A stretch of DNA of 64,000 nucleotides from Mixophyes australis (GCA_036250195.1 JAVHZZ010000005.1:186970948-187034947); one strand, 5' to 3'; positions 36,741-47,813 are shown, counted from the first letter of the stretch. The notes: generated by a model from the letters alone, not told the origin. A program made the numbers and translations.

Positions 36741-36966
36741 AGCCACATACCCTGGCTGTCTGTCACTAGGCGGGACGCAGCGGCAATGTGAGGCATCCCG
36801 ATTGCCCTGGCATCAGAGCGCATACTGTCTCTGGCAGTCCCCTTCATCCAGGGGTTGGACGAAGATTAGCCCGGGGCAATGATTTTTCTGCCCCCCCCCC
36901 CCCCCCCCCCCCTCACACACATAAAATGTTTACGAGTCCCCTAGTTTAATTCAGAAGGGCAGCATT
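36741..36966 (+). repeat. Left copy of a 225-bp direct duplication
   Basis: It shares an ordered set of motifs with 37,330-37,556: TAATTTAATTACAGCCA, GGCTG(T/C)CTGTCACTAG, GTTGGACGAAG, CAATGATTTTTC and GAGTCCCC. A poly-C run (about 36,889-36,912) has expanded in this copy only. Confidence 0.8.
36889..36912. repeat. Poly-C tract
   Basis: About 22 consecutive C residues, followed by TCACACACAC. Confidence 0.95.
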
Positions 36967-36986
36967 TTACAGGACAGATCATATAA

Positions 36987-37144
36987 GGTTGCTATTAAAT
37001 TGATCTTATGCTCTCTCTCGGTCTGTGTGTGTCTATGTTAGGGAATTTGGACCGCAAGCTCCAATGGGCCAGGGACTGATGTGAGTGAGTTCTCTGTACA
37101 GTGCTGCGGAATAAGTGGCACTATATAAATAGCTCATGATGATG
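36987..37144 (+). mobile_element. SINE, 5'-truncated
   Basis: This is the 3' half of the SINE seen at 5.2 kb (GGGAATTTGGACCGCAAGCTCC, TGTACAGTGCTGCGG, TATATAAAT...GATGATGA). The tRNA-like head is missing. It lies between the two copies of the 225-bp duplication. Confidence 0.85.
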
Positions 37145-37329
37145 ACATAAGGAAAACAAGGTAGGAAAGCCCTGCTCTTGGCTACTAATGAATGCTCTGG
37201 CAATATATTGTGTGCCTAATCTTTGAATTTTTGTAGTATGGGTGCAGGACACCTATGTCTATTTACTTTCTAAAGTTTCTATTTATTCATACCACTGTCC
37301 ATCCCATGACCTCTGGCTGCTAATTTAAT

Positions 37330-37556
37330 TACAGCCATCCGCCCAGGCTGCCTGTCACTAGCTGGGATGTAGCGGCAGTATGAGGCGTCAAGGTTGCACT
37401 GGCATCGGAGTGAGTACACCCCTTATTGGGGACTGCCTCTTCTCGGGCAGTCCCCGTTACCCCTGGGTTGGACGAAGCTTACCCTGGGACAATGATTTTT
37501 CCGCCCTTAATCCCACGCAAATGTTTATGAGTCCCCCGGTTTGATTCAGAAGCGCT
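37330..37556 (+). repeat. Right copy of the 225-bp direct duplication
   Basis: Partner of 36,741-36,966. In this copy the region equivalent to the poly-C run reads CCGCCCTTAATCCC. Confidence 0.8.
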
Positions 37557-38994
37557 TCGTTATGGCACAGATGTACCACATTCTAAGTACAATGCCATCT
37601 TTACTTGCACCATTTAGCATTGTGCCCTCTCATCATCTTTTAAATGTCTACTAATGACGCTGTCCGTAGTTGTCCACTGTTGTCTTAATGAAGGATTTTG
37701 AAATCTGCCACGGGTGCATTTGCTTTCTCCAATTCAATTCTAAAAATAATTAACCACACTTTATGGTTTTCTAACTCCATCACATAGAAAAATCATTGTC
37801 CATCATATCTCCATCTATACATGTATTCTTTGCCAGGTGCAAAATCCTGTCCTTTTAATTTCTCTGAATGTGGACTTTCTATTGCATTGTCAAGACATGT
37901 TTTGGGCAATCAAATTTGCATTAGTTTGTAGGTTCTGCCATGGTACAACTTGATGTGCCTGTAGGGGAAGAGAAGTGGAAGGGGTGCTGGAGATAAATAG
38001 AGAAGGGATATGCAGAGAACACCGATACAGACAATATACATTTTGTTGCTGATGCTGCAGCAAATGATTATAGCTTTTGCAGTTTAAATGTTATAACTCT
38101 TTTGCTTTATCTCTTTATAGCTCTAATGGTATGTATATTGCGTGTAGGGTGGTGATGCAGCTAAGAGTTTATAGCTTAATATTTACAGCTCTGTGATTAT
38201 AGCTCTGATTATTTGTTCAGTGATTATAGCTCTGTGATTATAGCCCGGTGGTATGTGTCCAGTGGTTAATAGCTTTGTGGTTTGTTGCTGCAAGGGTATA
38301 GCTCAATGATTAGGAGTTTAGTGCTTTAGCTCTTAAATAGTGTAAGTATGTGTAAATGGTGATGTGTTTGGTGTCTATGGGATAGTATATAGTTGTGTGT
38401 GTAAGCTGTTTGATGTCAATGTATGTGGAATTTTTTGGGATTCTGCTGCTAACAGTCTCACCGCAAAAGCACAGTTTTTTTCTCAAATTATATATTATTT
38501 GAGAAATATTAGTTAGTTCAGAATGATATCTATCTCACTCATTTTGTATATACTGTCTAGTACTAATAAATGTAATGCAATGCATTAACAACAACCAGTA
38601 ACCACTTGTCTGTGTAAAGTGTATTTAAGACTGTAGTTAAAAGTAAATGATCGACAAACTATTGTAGCTCACTATTTTCTACAGAACTGCTGTACAATAA
38701 TGACAGGATTCTGCTGCTTCCTTAATGCTTTCCTATATCCCTGGTTCATCCTGAATGCTATTTTATGAGCAGAGTGTAACAGTTAGTCTCCTCCTACTCG
38801 TTGTCTGTTCTAACTATACATAGACATAAACTATATATACATAGCGCACATTTTGCAAAAAAAAATTGCCGTAAATGAGGTTTCGCCTCATTTGGTTTCA
38901 TTCGTATCCCCAACGTCAGATTACGTCAAATATATATATTTCTTTATGTCAGTTTGTTAATGTGTTTTGTTCTTTTTATTACAATGTATACCTT
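37557..38994. other. Unannotated stretch with degenerate TTATAGCTCTG repeats
   Basis: From about 38,040 to 38,340 the phrase TTATAGCTCTGTGAT and variants recur loosely. The remainder is AT-rich with nothing recognised. Confidence 0.5.
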
Positions 38995-39319
38995 TTATTA
39001 TTACCATTTATTTATATAGCGCTACTAATTCTGCAGCGCTGTACAGAGAACTTATTCACATCAGTCCCTGTTCCATTGGGGCTTACAGTCTAAATTCCCT
39101 AACACACAGACACGGACAGACTATGGTCAATTTGTTCGCAGCCAATTAACCTACCAGTATGTTTTTGGAGTGTGGGAGGAAACTGGAGCACCCGGAGGAA
39201 ACCCACGCAAACACAGGGAGAACATACAAACTCCATACAAATAAGGCCATGGTCGGGAATTGAACTCATGACCCCAGTGCTGTGAGGCAGAAGTGCTAAC
39301 CACTAGCCCACCATGCATG
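38995..39319 (-). mobile_element. tRNA-derived SINE, near full length, reverse orientation
   Basis: The reverse complement of the 5.2-kb SINE: tail (TTATTATTACC, ATATAGCGCTACTAATTC) first, then the CGCAAACACAGGGAGAACAT core, then the head ending CTAGCCCACCATGC. Confidence 0.87.
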
Positions 39320-40023
39320 CCTTATATGTGAATGTACCCCGACAATAAATGAATACGGATGCAAGTTTTCACCTCAGAATTCCATGATCTGTATAAAACT
39401 TCACGCCTCCTTGAATTAAAGTATTTTTCTAATTAACATAATGCAATACATAATCTCATAATCTCATATAAAAATATACATATTAATGGAATAGGTATAT
39501 TTATAGCTGCAAAAGACAGTTTTATCTTTATCATGTTGTAATATATATCACTTAGTGAATACCTACTCACCTCCTCTTTCAGACTCTGCCTGTCAGCAAA
39601 CCCTTAGGTATGCTGCTATTGAGGTAGGTCTATGTCAGAACTGTCAGTCACACTCTGATTCAACACTGTCTGTTCAAAGAGCAGACAGCTTGTTTGTTTA
39701 TGGCTATTTTGTTAATGACATCTTTAAGGCACCCCCTCCTGTGAGATGTAACAGTATGAGAAGTCACTGAGGAGTCCATGAGCTGTATAAAAAGCCTTCA
39801 GACTAGTCAAATTCCTGTCTGACTTCTCATATATACATACAGGTGTGTGTCTGTATTTCTAAACGTATGAGGACCATAAAATGAATACACGCACATTTAA
39901 AGACTTTTTGAAAGTAAGGACTAGAAACCCAGTCCTCATAAGTCTATGCTTTAAGTAACACGAATAGTAATACCAGGGTGGTCTTCTTTAGTATAGTAAC
40001 TTCCATCAGTTGTGTGAACGTTT
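39320..40023. other. Unannotated stretch
   Basis: A TATAAAAAGCC box near 39,787, preceded by TGTGAGATGTAACAG, could belong to an old LTR promoter. No second boundary was found. Confidence 0.4.
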
Positions 40024-40800
40024 TTGAACAGTTTTTGCCCTGTTAGTAAACACAAAAGAAATGCATGTTTATCTAAAATGTGTTGCGTCATCACTACATC
40101 TTATCTACGACCACTAAAACCGACCACTGAAAGAAAACATGCGACAAAAGACACGTATGTGTTTATTGTCAGAAAAGAGCCAGTGAGATATCTCAACATT
40201 AACAAAAGAAACATGCAAAGAAAACTGAAGTAACCGAGGTTCTTAGCTTTCTAAAAGGTTCAAAATGCTGGTATGTTCTGTTTGACTCTGCAACAAAGGC
40301 AATATAAAAGTGCTGGATAGGAGGTGGTAAACTTGTTGTATGGAGACGGGCCTCTATAACTGCACCGGTAACCCCCAAGAATCCCAAAACACTGTTTTTA
40401 CTAAAACCTCTTTGTAGAAAAATGGTGCCTGTGGAAAAATGAAACAAGGCATCAAGAAAAGATAACAAATTCAGCCAGCATCTACAAAGCTCTCCTTTAC
40501 CAGCTGATAGCACTTGGTCTAAGGAAATTGTCCACAAAATGCATCAAGATGGAATAACATTGCATGTTAACAATGAAACCTTATTATTATTACCATTTAT
40601 TTATATAGCGCCACTAATTCTGCAGCGCTGTACAGAGAACTCACTCAACCTTATGCTCAAATTTGAAGATATGTTATATATGAAACATGAGAAGATACAG
40701 CATTCATACATTCAGAAACTGAGAGAATTAGCAAGGTGCATATGCTGCTTACTAAACAGATGTATACTGCATCACAGTACCTTGTCAACACAAAGCTGAT
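40024..40800 (+). pseudogene. Degraded ORF of an uncharacterised vertebrate zinc-finger/repeat-derived family
   Basis: A coding-like frame encodes S-S-P-L-P-A-D, then W-S-K-E-I-V-H-K-M-H-Q-D-G-I-T-L-H-V-N-N-E (about 40,474-40,578). It is cut by a SINE tail and resumes as L-K-F-E-D-M-L-Y-M-K-H-E-K, then Y-I-Q-K-L-R-E-L-A-R (to 40,798). From memory, a family of uncharacterised fish and amphibian proteins has this order ('...V...M..D.I...V..D..I..FG..LY.K.G....YI.QK.RELARL'). Several are linked to tyrosine-recombinase-like transposons, but I cannot confirm that link. Upstream (40,024-40,233) a Cys- and Lys-rich frame may be its finger region. Stops and frameshifts make it non-functional. Confidence 0.45.
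40585..40646 (-). mobile_element. SINE tail, 62 bp, strongly 5'-truncated
   Basis: This is the reverse complement of the last part of the SINE (ATATAGCGCCACTAATTC, CGCTGTACAGAGAAC), flanked by an 8-bp duplication AACCTTAT at 40577-40584 and 40647-40654. It interrupts a coding-like frame, so it arrived after that sequence was in place. Confidence 0.9.
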
Positions 40801-40871
40801 CTATCAGAAGACACCCCCTATGATATTTGCAAGACTGGAAGCATTATCTGAGAGCTTCTAACTATCTAAGG

Positions 40872-41282
40872 CTGGGTACACATTTTCTACCGATGCGATA
40901 TCCTTAACGATTTTACCAACGATTAAAAAAAAAGTCCTGATCAGCATGCTGATTCATGTGTACACACTATACACATTTTACACAATTTACTTTCAGATCT
41001 GTGCTCTTCATCTGTCATAACCATTGGCTGAAAAGATCGTGACTCTGCACACTCCATAGAGACCTACAGACATTGCCTGTCGTGAGTGCACTGCGGAATT
41101 GGCACAACATCGTTCTATGACATTTTTGGTCCAGTTTAAAGATCAAATGAAACAATACGATGTGCTTTGGTGCAATAATCGGTCATCTATGCAGTATAAG
41201 CACTAATGCGATATTGGGCCAAATGGTCGTTTATTGTTTGATTGGCCCAATCAACTGAACACACTGTAGTTTGTATCCAGGT
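40872..41282. mobile_element. Inverted-repeat MITE-like element, CTGGGTACACA family
   Basis: The left end CTGGGTACACA and right end TGTGTTCAG-like/GTATCCAG are imperfect inverted repeats. TAAGG lies just outside on both sides (40867-40871 and about 41,282-41,286), a possible 5-bp duplication. The interior has GATCAGCATGCTGATC, a small perfect palindrome near 40,940. Confidence 0.52.
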
Positions 41283-41639
41283 AAGGATGTTTGTATTTGC
41301 AAATGTAACTAACCACCCTGAACATCTCTTCTTAACTAAATTAAGAAAACATGGCGCCACAGGGTGCCAAACAATGAACTTTTAGATCCCATTGCAATGT
41401 GTATTAGAGAATGAAGAATACTACAAACTGCCAGAAAACACTTTACAGCAGACAAAAATCAGCAAATTGCACACAATCGATTGACACTGAAGAAAATCTC
41501 TCAAAGAGCTGGATGTTCCTACAGAACATTTCTTTCCTTGGTTGTAGGTGTTACCATACTTGTCATACAATTAAAGTGTAATATAATTAGACAAAGACAT
41601 TGTGTAGAAATGACCTGTATTTATTTATCTCTTTAAGTT

Positions 41640-41819
41640 GAGTTACTGCCTAATGAAGAAGACTTAGCTATAAATGTTAAAAGCAGCACAGTTACTTCCA
41701 CAGTTATGGAAGAACATACACCTGTTTTAAGTGAGCCCTGCACAAGTGAAAAAGCAGTGGCAAGGGGAAGTTTTGTGGCTCAAAGTTTTGCAAAGTGCCT
41801 TAGCCCTGTTGTATGTTAA
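41640..41819 (+). pseudogene. Coding-like 59-codon segment, unknown
   Basis: Following a TTTATCTCTTTAAG acceptor-like stretch, one frame (V-E-L-L-P-N-E-E-D-L-A-I, then V-M-E-E-H-T-P-V-L) runs 59 codons to TAA with amino-acid use typical of real protein. It may be a later exon of the degraded ORF at 40.0-40.8 kb, because both are on the plus strand. No domain recognised. Confidence 0.3.
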
Positions 41820-42375
41820 GATCACAACCTATTAGAGAGGGTTCATTGGCATTATTGTATTTTAAGCCAAAAAAAGTTGTGCTTGTTTGTTTTTCAATAG
41901 AGTAAATGTACAAAGTACACAGCAGAAGGTTTGATCCTCACAAGTTGGTTTTGTAAATTTTTCCTTTGCAAAATCACACTATAAAAATGTCCCCGTCGGC
42001 AGACGGAGAATTCTGCCCGGCTGAGAGGCAGACGGAAAATCCTGCCGGCTGAGAGGCAGACAGAGGATCCTTCCCAGCTGAGAGGCAGACAGAGGATCCT
42101 GCCTGGCTGAGAGGCAGACAGAGGATCCTGCCCGGGTGGGAGGCAGACAGTGGATCCTGCCTGGCTGAGAAGCAGACTGTCAGGATCTGCCTGCAAGCCC
42201 CTTGCAGTGCTTTGCTTGGCAGCTCCTGCCTCCTGGACTATTTGACTTTATTAGTGTGTATTTGCAGCAGTACCTCTGATCACCAGAGGTGCTGCTATCG
42301 TGCCTTTCATGGTTGCATTAGGGGTTAACACGTTCTCCAATTATCTCATGCACCTTGTTGTGTTCTCATTTCCCT

Positions 42376-42383
42376 TATATATA
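42376..42383 (+). promoter_or_regulatory. TATA box of the solo LTR
   Basis: TATATATA about 200 bp into the LTR and 284 bp before its AATAAA signal. Confidence 0.6.
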
Positions 42384-42659
42384 CCTGTCACTCCCAGCAC
42401 ACATTGCTGGTTATTGTTGTTATCCTGATGTTATACTCTGAGGTCACTTCCTCCTGTGGTGCTCCTGGATCTATGCTGGGTGAGATCTATTTCAAGATAC
42501 ATTCTGCTGACCTCTTTCATATGTGAACCTGGGACTTACCTGTGCATTTCCATGTATATGCTGCCTGGAATCTTTCCTCACCTCCCATTTACCTGCAACT
42601 GCTGAATATCTGGTATTTCTGCAAGCTTATGATTTCATCACCTGTTCATACTCTCCAGC

Positions 42660-42665
42660 AATAAA
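42660..42665 (+). terminator. Polyadenylation signal of the solo LTR
   Basis: AATAAA followed by a T-rich stretch (TTGTTTGTTTTTTC), 63 bp before the LTR end. Confidence 0.65.
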
Positions 42666-43078
42666 CATTGTTTGTTTTTTCACCTTATCCATGCCTTCTT
42701 AGCTGTATTTCTACATTGATCCGTGACACAGACAGAGGATCCTGCCCGGCTGAGAGGCAGACAGAGGATTCTGCCCGGCTGAGAGGCAGACAGAGGATCC
42801 TTCCCGGCTGAGAGGCAGACAGAGGATCCTGCCCGGCTCAGAGGCAGACAGAGGATCCTGCCCGGCTCAGAGGCAGACAGAGGATCCTGCCCGGCTGAGA
42901 GGCAGACAGAGGATCCTGCCCGGCTGAGAGGCAGACAGAGGATCCTGCCCGGCTGAGAGGCAGACAGAGGATCCTGCCCGGCTGGGAGGCAGACAGTGGA
43001 TCCTGCCCGGCTGAGAAGCAGACAGAGGATCCTGCCCGGCTGAGAGGCAGACAGAGGATCCTGCCCGGCTGAGGGAAG

Positions 43079-44284
43079 ACAGATAATTCCGCCTGGCCGC
43101 TCTGTGCTTTAAATACAATCAGAGCGGCCAGGCAACATCCTCTGCCTGGCCTCCACCGACAGGGAAATATACATATTGTGCTGCCGCAGGCAGGCCACAC
43201 CTGTTAGAAGAGTAAATGAGGTGGGCACTAAATCCCCACCCCAGGGTCCGCCCCTGCATTCAATACAGGTATTTGCAATAAATTACAGTTTTGCTTTGCT
43301 ACATTAATGCTTTGTCTTTTTTTAAGATTTACATAAGTGTTTTTGTCTTCACATGCTTAAGTGTACTGTGAATCATCATCAACACTAAGGACGGATGCAG
43401 ACTGAAAGGAAAATTGAAAGCAGAAAACAAAAAATAAATATCTGTAAGAAGTGGCATGCATGTAGATGAATGTATAGCTTTCAATTGCATTAAAACATGT
43501 CAAATGTTCTGAAACGGAAAAAGGAATTTTCACCCAACACAAGCTAAATGCATATAAAAGCAAAAATATGTATGGTCTCACTTGGTACAATGATTTTAGT
43601 TTTGCATATGATTAAATGTTGTATAGGCACAATGCCATATAGAGAAATGAAAAAAAGAAGCCACTACAAATCATTTTTTTATGTTGCTCGATAAGCTGGA
43701 AACTGATGCACATTGCTTGAAAAAACAGTAGATGGCGATGTATCATTTCACATAGTGAGTTCACTGAGCAATACATTTGTCTAATTGTGAGGTTAGACGG
43801 GTCAACTGTGTTTTTCTTTTACCTGTAATTTGTATGATATGTCAGAGCTGTTATGAGCTATTCAGTTTGACAGTTGTATCATAATTATGTGAATAGTCTA
43901 AACAGCCTTGCAAAATAATCCATTAACATTCTGTTTTGTTTCCAGTTATTAATTGTTTCACTACAATAATACTGACACCCGTGAACAATTTTGGGATATA
44001 CTTTTCCATATGCATTTTTTTCAGTGTCTCTCTCTGACAAAATACTGCAAAAGACATCACAATTTTTCAAATGGAAATATCTCATTCATCATTTGTGCTA
44101 TGCACTGATTATATGTGAACAAGCAGCTAAATGAGGTTAGCTGGGTTGTTAAGCTCTGACCCTGGTTCATGCTGTCTTCCATCTTGATGGTAATATTTTA
44201 AAAAGGTTTCGGAGATATTTTGAAGTCAATAAAAAGATTAGGAAGGTGCTATACTTATCAGTAACTTTCTCAGTTAGAGCCAGT
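43079..44284. other. Unannotated stretch
   Basis: It begins with a GGCCGCTCTG...CAGAGCGGCC inverted pair (43,097-43,132) and ends its first section with CAGGGTCCGCCCCTG (about 43,240-43,255), a hAT-like end. The minisatellite may therefore lie inside a hAT-type element whose left end is unclear. The rest is AT-rich. Confidence 0.4.
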
Positions 44285-44405
44285 TAGGGCTGGTATATGG
44301 TAGTATGCCATACCGCCACTTCTCCTACTGCCTCCATTGTAAAACTATCAAATTCCATTCACTTGCATTTTTCATACCTCCACCTCTAAATTTCCTCTTA
44401 GACCA
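44285..44405 (+). mobile_element. MITE fragment, CAGTGGTCG family
   Basis: It shares GTATGCCATACCGCCACTTC, TCCTACTGCC and CATTCACTTGCATTTTTCAT with the copies at 15.0 kb and 26.4 kb. The right end is decayed (TTAGACCACTTC). Confidence 0.62.
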
Positions 44406-44574
44406 CTTCTTAGGACAGAAATACTTTGTCACATTTGGCAGCCTTTCCAACATGAGCTTAGCTCATAGGTGGCATGCGGACCACAGTTGGAGTAAGCAGT
44501 ACACTATCTCAGCTCTTTGCCCAAGCTCCCACTTTTCCTTATTCTCACAAATATAAAGCTTTGGATATTTCTGA

Positions 44575-44903
44575 ATAATCATCATCATCTATTTATTTAT
44601 ATAGCGCCACTAATTCTGCAGTGCTGTTCAGAGAATTCATTCACATCAGTAACTACCGCATTGGAGTTTACAATCTAAATCTTACTTACATATACACAGA
44701 CCAAGGGGCAATTTATTAGCAGCCAATTAACCTAACAGTATGTTTTTGGAGTTTGGGAGCGTGGGAGGAAAACAGAGCACCCGGAGGAAACACACGCAAA
44801 CACAGGGAGAACATACAAACTCCACACATGGCCATGGTCGGAAATTGATCTCATGACCCCAGTGCTGTGTGGCAGAAGTGCTACCCACCCTGCCACCGTG
44901 CTG
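44575..44903 (-). mobile_element. tRNA-derived SINE, near full length, reverse orientation
   Basis: It begins with (ATC)n, then ATATAGCGCCACTAATTC, the CGCAAACACAGGGAGAACAT core and a head ending CCACCGTGCTGC. It lies just upstream of the first L2 LINE fragment. Confidence 0.88.
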
Positions 44904-45477
44904 CAAACATCACAGCAGTGCTGAGGATCGACTTCATACTGAAAAACAAGGCTGTTTTAGAGACTACTGAACTGCCATCTCTGTTCAGTTGTGGGACCCA
45001 GGGACGCCGAGAGGGCGGGGAGTGGGTACATTTTACCGGGGCCCGCGGTTCTAATTTTTAATTTTTAATTTTAATTTTTTTTTTATCTTGCTTTTTTCTA
45101 TGTAGTTTATTTTTTCCGTGGCGAGCGGGGGGGGGGGGGGGGGTCGGGTTGGGTCGGGTCGGTTCGTTGGTGGGGGGAGCTGGAACACTAAAACAAAACA
45201 AGAAAAAAAAAAAACTCACGTGACCGCGGCGCCACGTCCCTCCTCTCCTCTTCTCCATTCACACTGACTGCCGGGCGTGACGTCATCAAGTCACGCCCGT
45301 CAGTCAGTGAGGAGCGCCGGACAAGACACAGCTAGAAGAAAGAAGAGAAGACAGAAGAGAAGAAGAGAAAAAGAAAGAAGCTGGCAGGAGGTAAGTAAAG
45401 AAACGGAGAGGCAAGGGGAGGAAAGGGACAGTGCTATAAAGAAGGGGGAGTAAAACAACGGGGGAGAGAGGCTGAGA

Positions 45478-45850
45478 ATAAATAAAAAAGTAGAGAGAAA
45501 CAATAAATAAAAAAGGGGAGAGAAACAATAAATAAAAAAGGGGAGAGAAACAATAAATAAAAAAGGGGATAGACACAATAAATAAAAAAGGGGAGAGAAA
45601 CAATAAATAAAAAAGGAGAGAAACAGTAAATAAAAAAGGGGAGAGAAACAATAAATAAAAAAGGGGAGAGAAACAGAATAGTTAAAAAGGGGGAGAGAAA
45701 CACAGAATAAATAAAAAGGGAGAGAAGCACAGAGTTAAAATAAAAAGGGGAGAAAAACAGAATAAATAAAAAAGGGGAGAAAAACAAGAGTTAAAATTAA
45801 AAGGGGAGAGAAACAGAATAAATAAAAAAGGGGAGAGAAGCACAGAGTTA
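45478..45850. repeat. 25-bp A/G-rich tandem repeat inside the hAT element
   Basis: GGGGAGAGAAACAATAAATA + AAAAA and variants recur about 14 times. The strand is almost all purine with A-rich gaps, giving long artefactual open frames (F-L-S-P-F-L-F-I-V repeats) on the minus strand. Confidence 0.9.
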
Positions 45851-45889
45851 AAAAAAAAAAGGGTAGAGGCACATTTAATAGTGGGGACT

Positions 45890-46270
45890 ATTTATTTAAG
45901 ATGGGGTGGTTTGGGGGCTTTTGAATATGGGGGTGAGTTTAGGGAGAATGAGGTCTATTTATTAAATGTGACTATGAATTTATTAATGGCAGTGATGGTT
46001 GCGGGAAATAGGTATTGCTAGGCTGTTTGCAGGAAGGGAAATAGGTTTATTTATTAATGTTGGGGCTGGAGGAAGGCCTAATTATTAATCGTGGGTGCTA
46101 TTGATTTAACGCAGCGTCTGGCTGTAATTTTCTAAATGTAGCCATTTTCCCCCCCAAATAGGTCCTTCAACATTCCAGGATCCAGACAAAGCCGTAACTA
46201 AAGAAACCAGCAGCTACAGGTTGTGAAAGTGAGAAGAACAGGTAGGAGAGAGCAGCAGAGTGTGTGAAAT
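45890..46270 (+). repeat. Interspersed repeat copy, CATTCCAGGATCCAGACAA family
   Basis: Third copy of the family at 19.9 and 25.8 kb. Here it clearly forms the right interior of a hAT element, which identifies the origin of the other two. Confidence 0.8.
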
Positions 46271-47813
46271 GTTGTGATTCTAGTAGGGACAATGGGAATT
46301 TTTAGGGAGTGTCGTGCCCAATGTAAGGTGCAGGCCAAGACTGAACTGTTTGTTTACACACTGCATTCTTTGTATACTACACTGTGGTGGTAGATGTCTT
46401 AAAAGTCAGGAGTGCTGGGACATATGTGACGCTCTGGTGAATTCAGGACCTAGTGATTTTGATGTGCTAGCCACGCCCCAATGGCGCATTTGCCACACCC
46501 CAAATGTATGACCACGCACCCCAAAAAAATTGCACCGCTGTTAGGCTAGCCACGCCCCAACGACGCATTGCCACGCCCCTGAATGTATGACCACACAAAA
46601 AATTTTTGGGGCTTACTCGACTATGAGGGGGGCCCCATGAATTTGTTGTACCCAGGCCCTGAATTCCTGTTGGCAGCCCTGGTGGGACCCACAGAGCTTG
46701 ACTGTCATTGATGTTTCAACATCTGTTCAGCTGCCCTCTGAGCTCAACTGTGATTGCTGTTACCATCTCTGTTTGGCTGCTAGAGACTCTGCACCCAACT
46801 GTCAACATCCTCCTGGACCTCATGGTCATGTCAGAGCTGCAGAAACTGTCTACGCCATTAACCCCAGCCAGGGGGCAGTAAAGTAACCTTCACCCCTTCT
46901 ATTGCCCTGCACAATTTGGATCAATTGTTCCTTTCCAAATTCCCATTACCTACCCTAGCTAATACACTTTCATCCACATCTCTCTATCATGCACCTACTC
47001 AATTTACAGTCTCTCCTATTTACTGTCACCATACTTCTCTCCAAACGCCTCTTCTTTCTCTATCATCATATTCCCCCGATTATGACTTTCCCTTCATTAC
47101 TTCCCTACTCACTTGTCTGTACACATGAACTGTTTTGTCTCCTGCGCCCACCACATTAACTAGCCTATATAAACAGAAATAAACCTCATACCCACAAATC
47201 CTCCTCGCAGGTCCCCTTTCTCAACCTGCTCCTTCTCATGGCTGTTGGTGACATCTCACCTAAAACTGGGCCCGATACAATCCCCATTATTTGCTCACGC
47301 TCCTCGCTCCACCCCAAACCTTTCCACCCACCATGTACTTGCAATCCAGCCAACCTTATCCACATATCTCCATTGCCTTCTCTTCCCTTCTCCTGTGCAC
47401 TATGGAACACCAGATCTGTTTGTAACAAACTTACATCCATCCATAATCTATTAATTTCTAGATGCCTCAACCTCCTTGCCATTACAGAAACTCGGCTCAC
47501 CTCCTCTGACACTACATTCCCTGCAGTTCTCGTCTATGGGAGCAAAAGAACAAAGAATGATACATAAAGTTTTTGGTTATACTGAACTACCATCTCTGTT
47601 TAGCTGTGGGTCCCACAGAGCTCAAATGTCATTGCTGCTTCATCATCTGTTCAGCTGCCCACTGAGCTCAATTGTGATTGCTGTTGCCATCTCTGTGTTG
47701 GCTGCTGGGCCCTCTGCACCCAGCTGTCAGTATTCTGGACCTTGTTGTGTCAGAGCTGCAGAAATTGCCTACTCTATTAACCCCTGCCAGGGGGCGGTAA
47801 AACACCCTTCACC

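Larger units (their letters stand above)
42178..42728 (+). mobile_element. Solo LTR, 551 bp
   Basis: It starts TGTCAGGATCTGCC and ends GATCCGTGACA, with a 5-bp duplication CAGAC at 42173-42177 and 42729-42733. A TATATATA box (42376-42383) and AATAAA (42660-42665) are placed as expected for U3 and R of an LTR. Both internal region and second LTR are absent, the usual result of recombination between two LTRs. It sits within one unit of the 29-bp minisatellite. Confidence 0.88.
41999..43078. repeat. 29-bp minisatellite, about 18 units, split by a solo LTR
   Basis: The unit CAGACAGAGGATCCTGCC + CGGCTGAGAGG (29 bp) recurs about 6 times at 41,999-42,177 and about 12 times at 42,729-43,078. A solo LTR lies between the two blocks. 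Because 29 is not a multiple of three, the open minus-strand frames show an 87-bp (29-residue) superperiod. These frames are not genes. Confidence 0.93.
44999..46681. mobile_element. Non-autonomous hAT element, 1,683 bp, inserted in LINE copy A
   Basis: The ends CAGGGACGCCGAGAGG and CTGTTGGCAGCCCTG are imperfect inverted repeats, with a perfect 8-bp duplication GTGGGACC at 44991-44998 and 46682-46689. Internal landmarks are a poly-G run (about 45,127-45,142), an A-rich 25-bp tandem repeat, and the CATTCCAGGATCCAGACAA interior shared with 20 kb and 26 kb. There is no transposase. It lies in the LINE leader, so it is younger than LINE copy A. Confidence 0.92.
44960..47573 (+). mobile_element. 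L2-clade LINE, 5' part only (copy A), interrupted by a hAT element
   Basis: The 5' leader (CTGAACTGCCATCTCTGTTCAG, then after the hAT insertion GTGGGACCCACAGAGC and CCAGCCAGGGGGCAGTAAAG) is followed by the start of the endonuclease domain. That domain is encoded at about 47,370-47,530: W-N-T-R-S-V-C-N-K-L, then L-N-L-L-A-I-T-E-T. Sequence stops being recognisable where copy B's leader begins (47,574). Copy A keeps the 5' end and lacks the 3' end, the reverse of normal LINE truncation. Confidence 0.78.

Noticed and set aside
41999..43078. CRISPR-like direct repeats
   Set aside because: The units are head-to-tail without unique spacers, and the surrounding DNA is animal-type with SINEs and LINEs.
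42838..43200. Minus-strand frames of 83-120 codons with an L-S-A-G-Q-D-P motif
   Set aside because: These are translations of the 29-bp minisatellite.
45300..45787. Minus-strand frames rich in Phe, Leu, Ser and Pro (92-117 codons)
   Set aside because: They come from a 25-bp A/G-rich tandem repeat inside a non-autonomous hAT element and have no domain.
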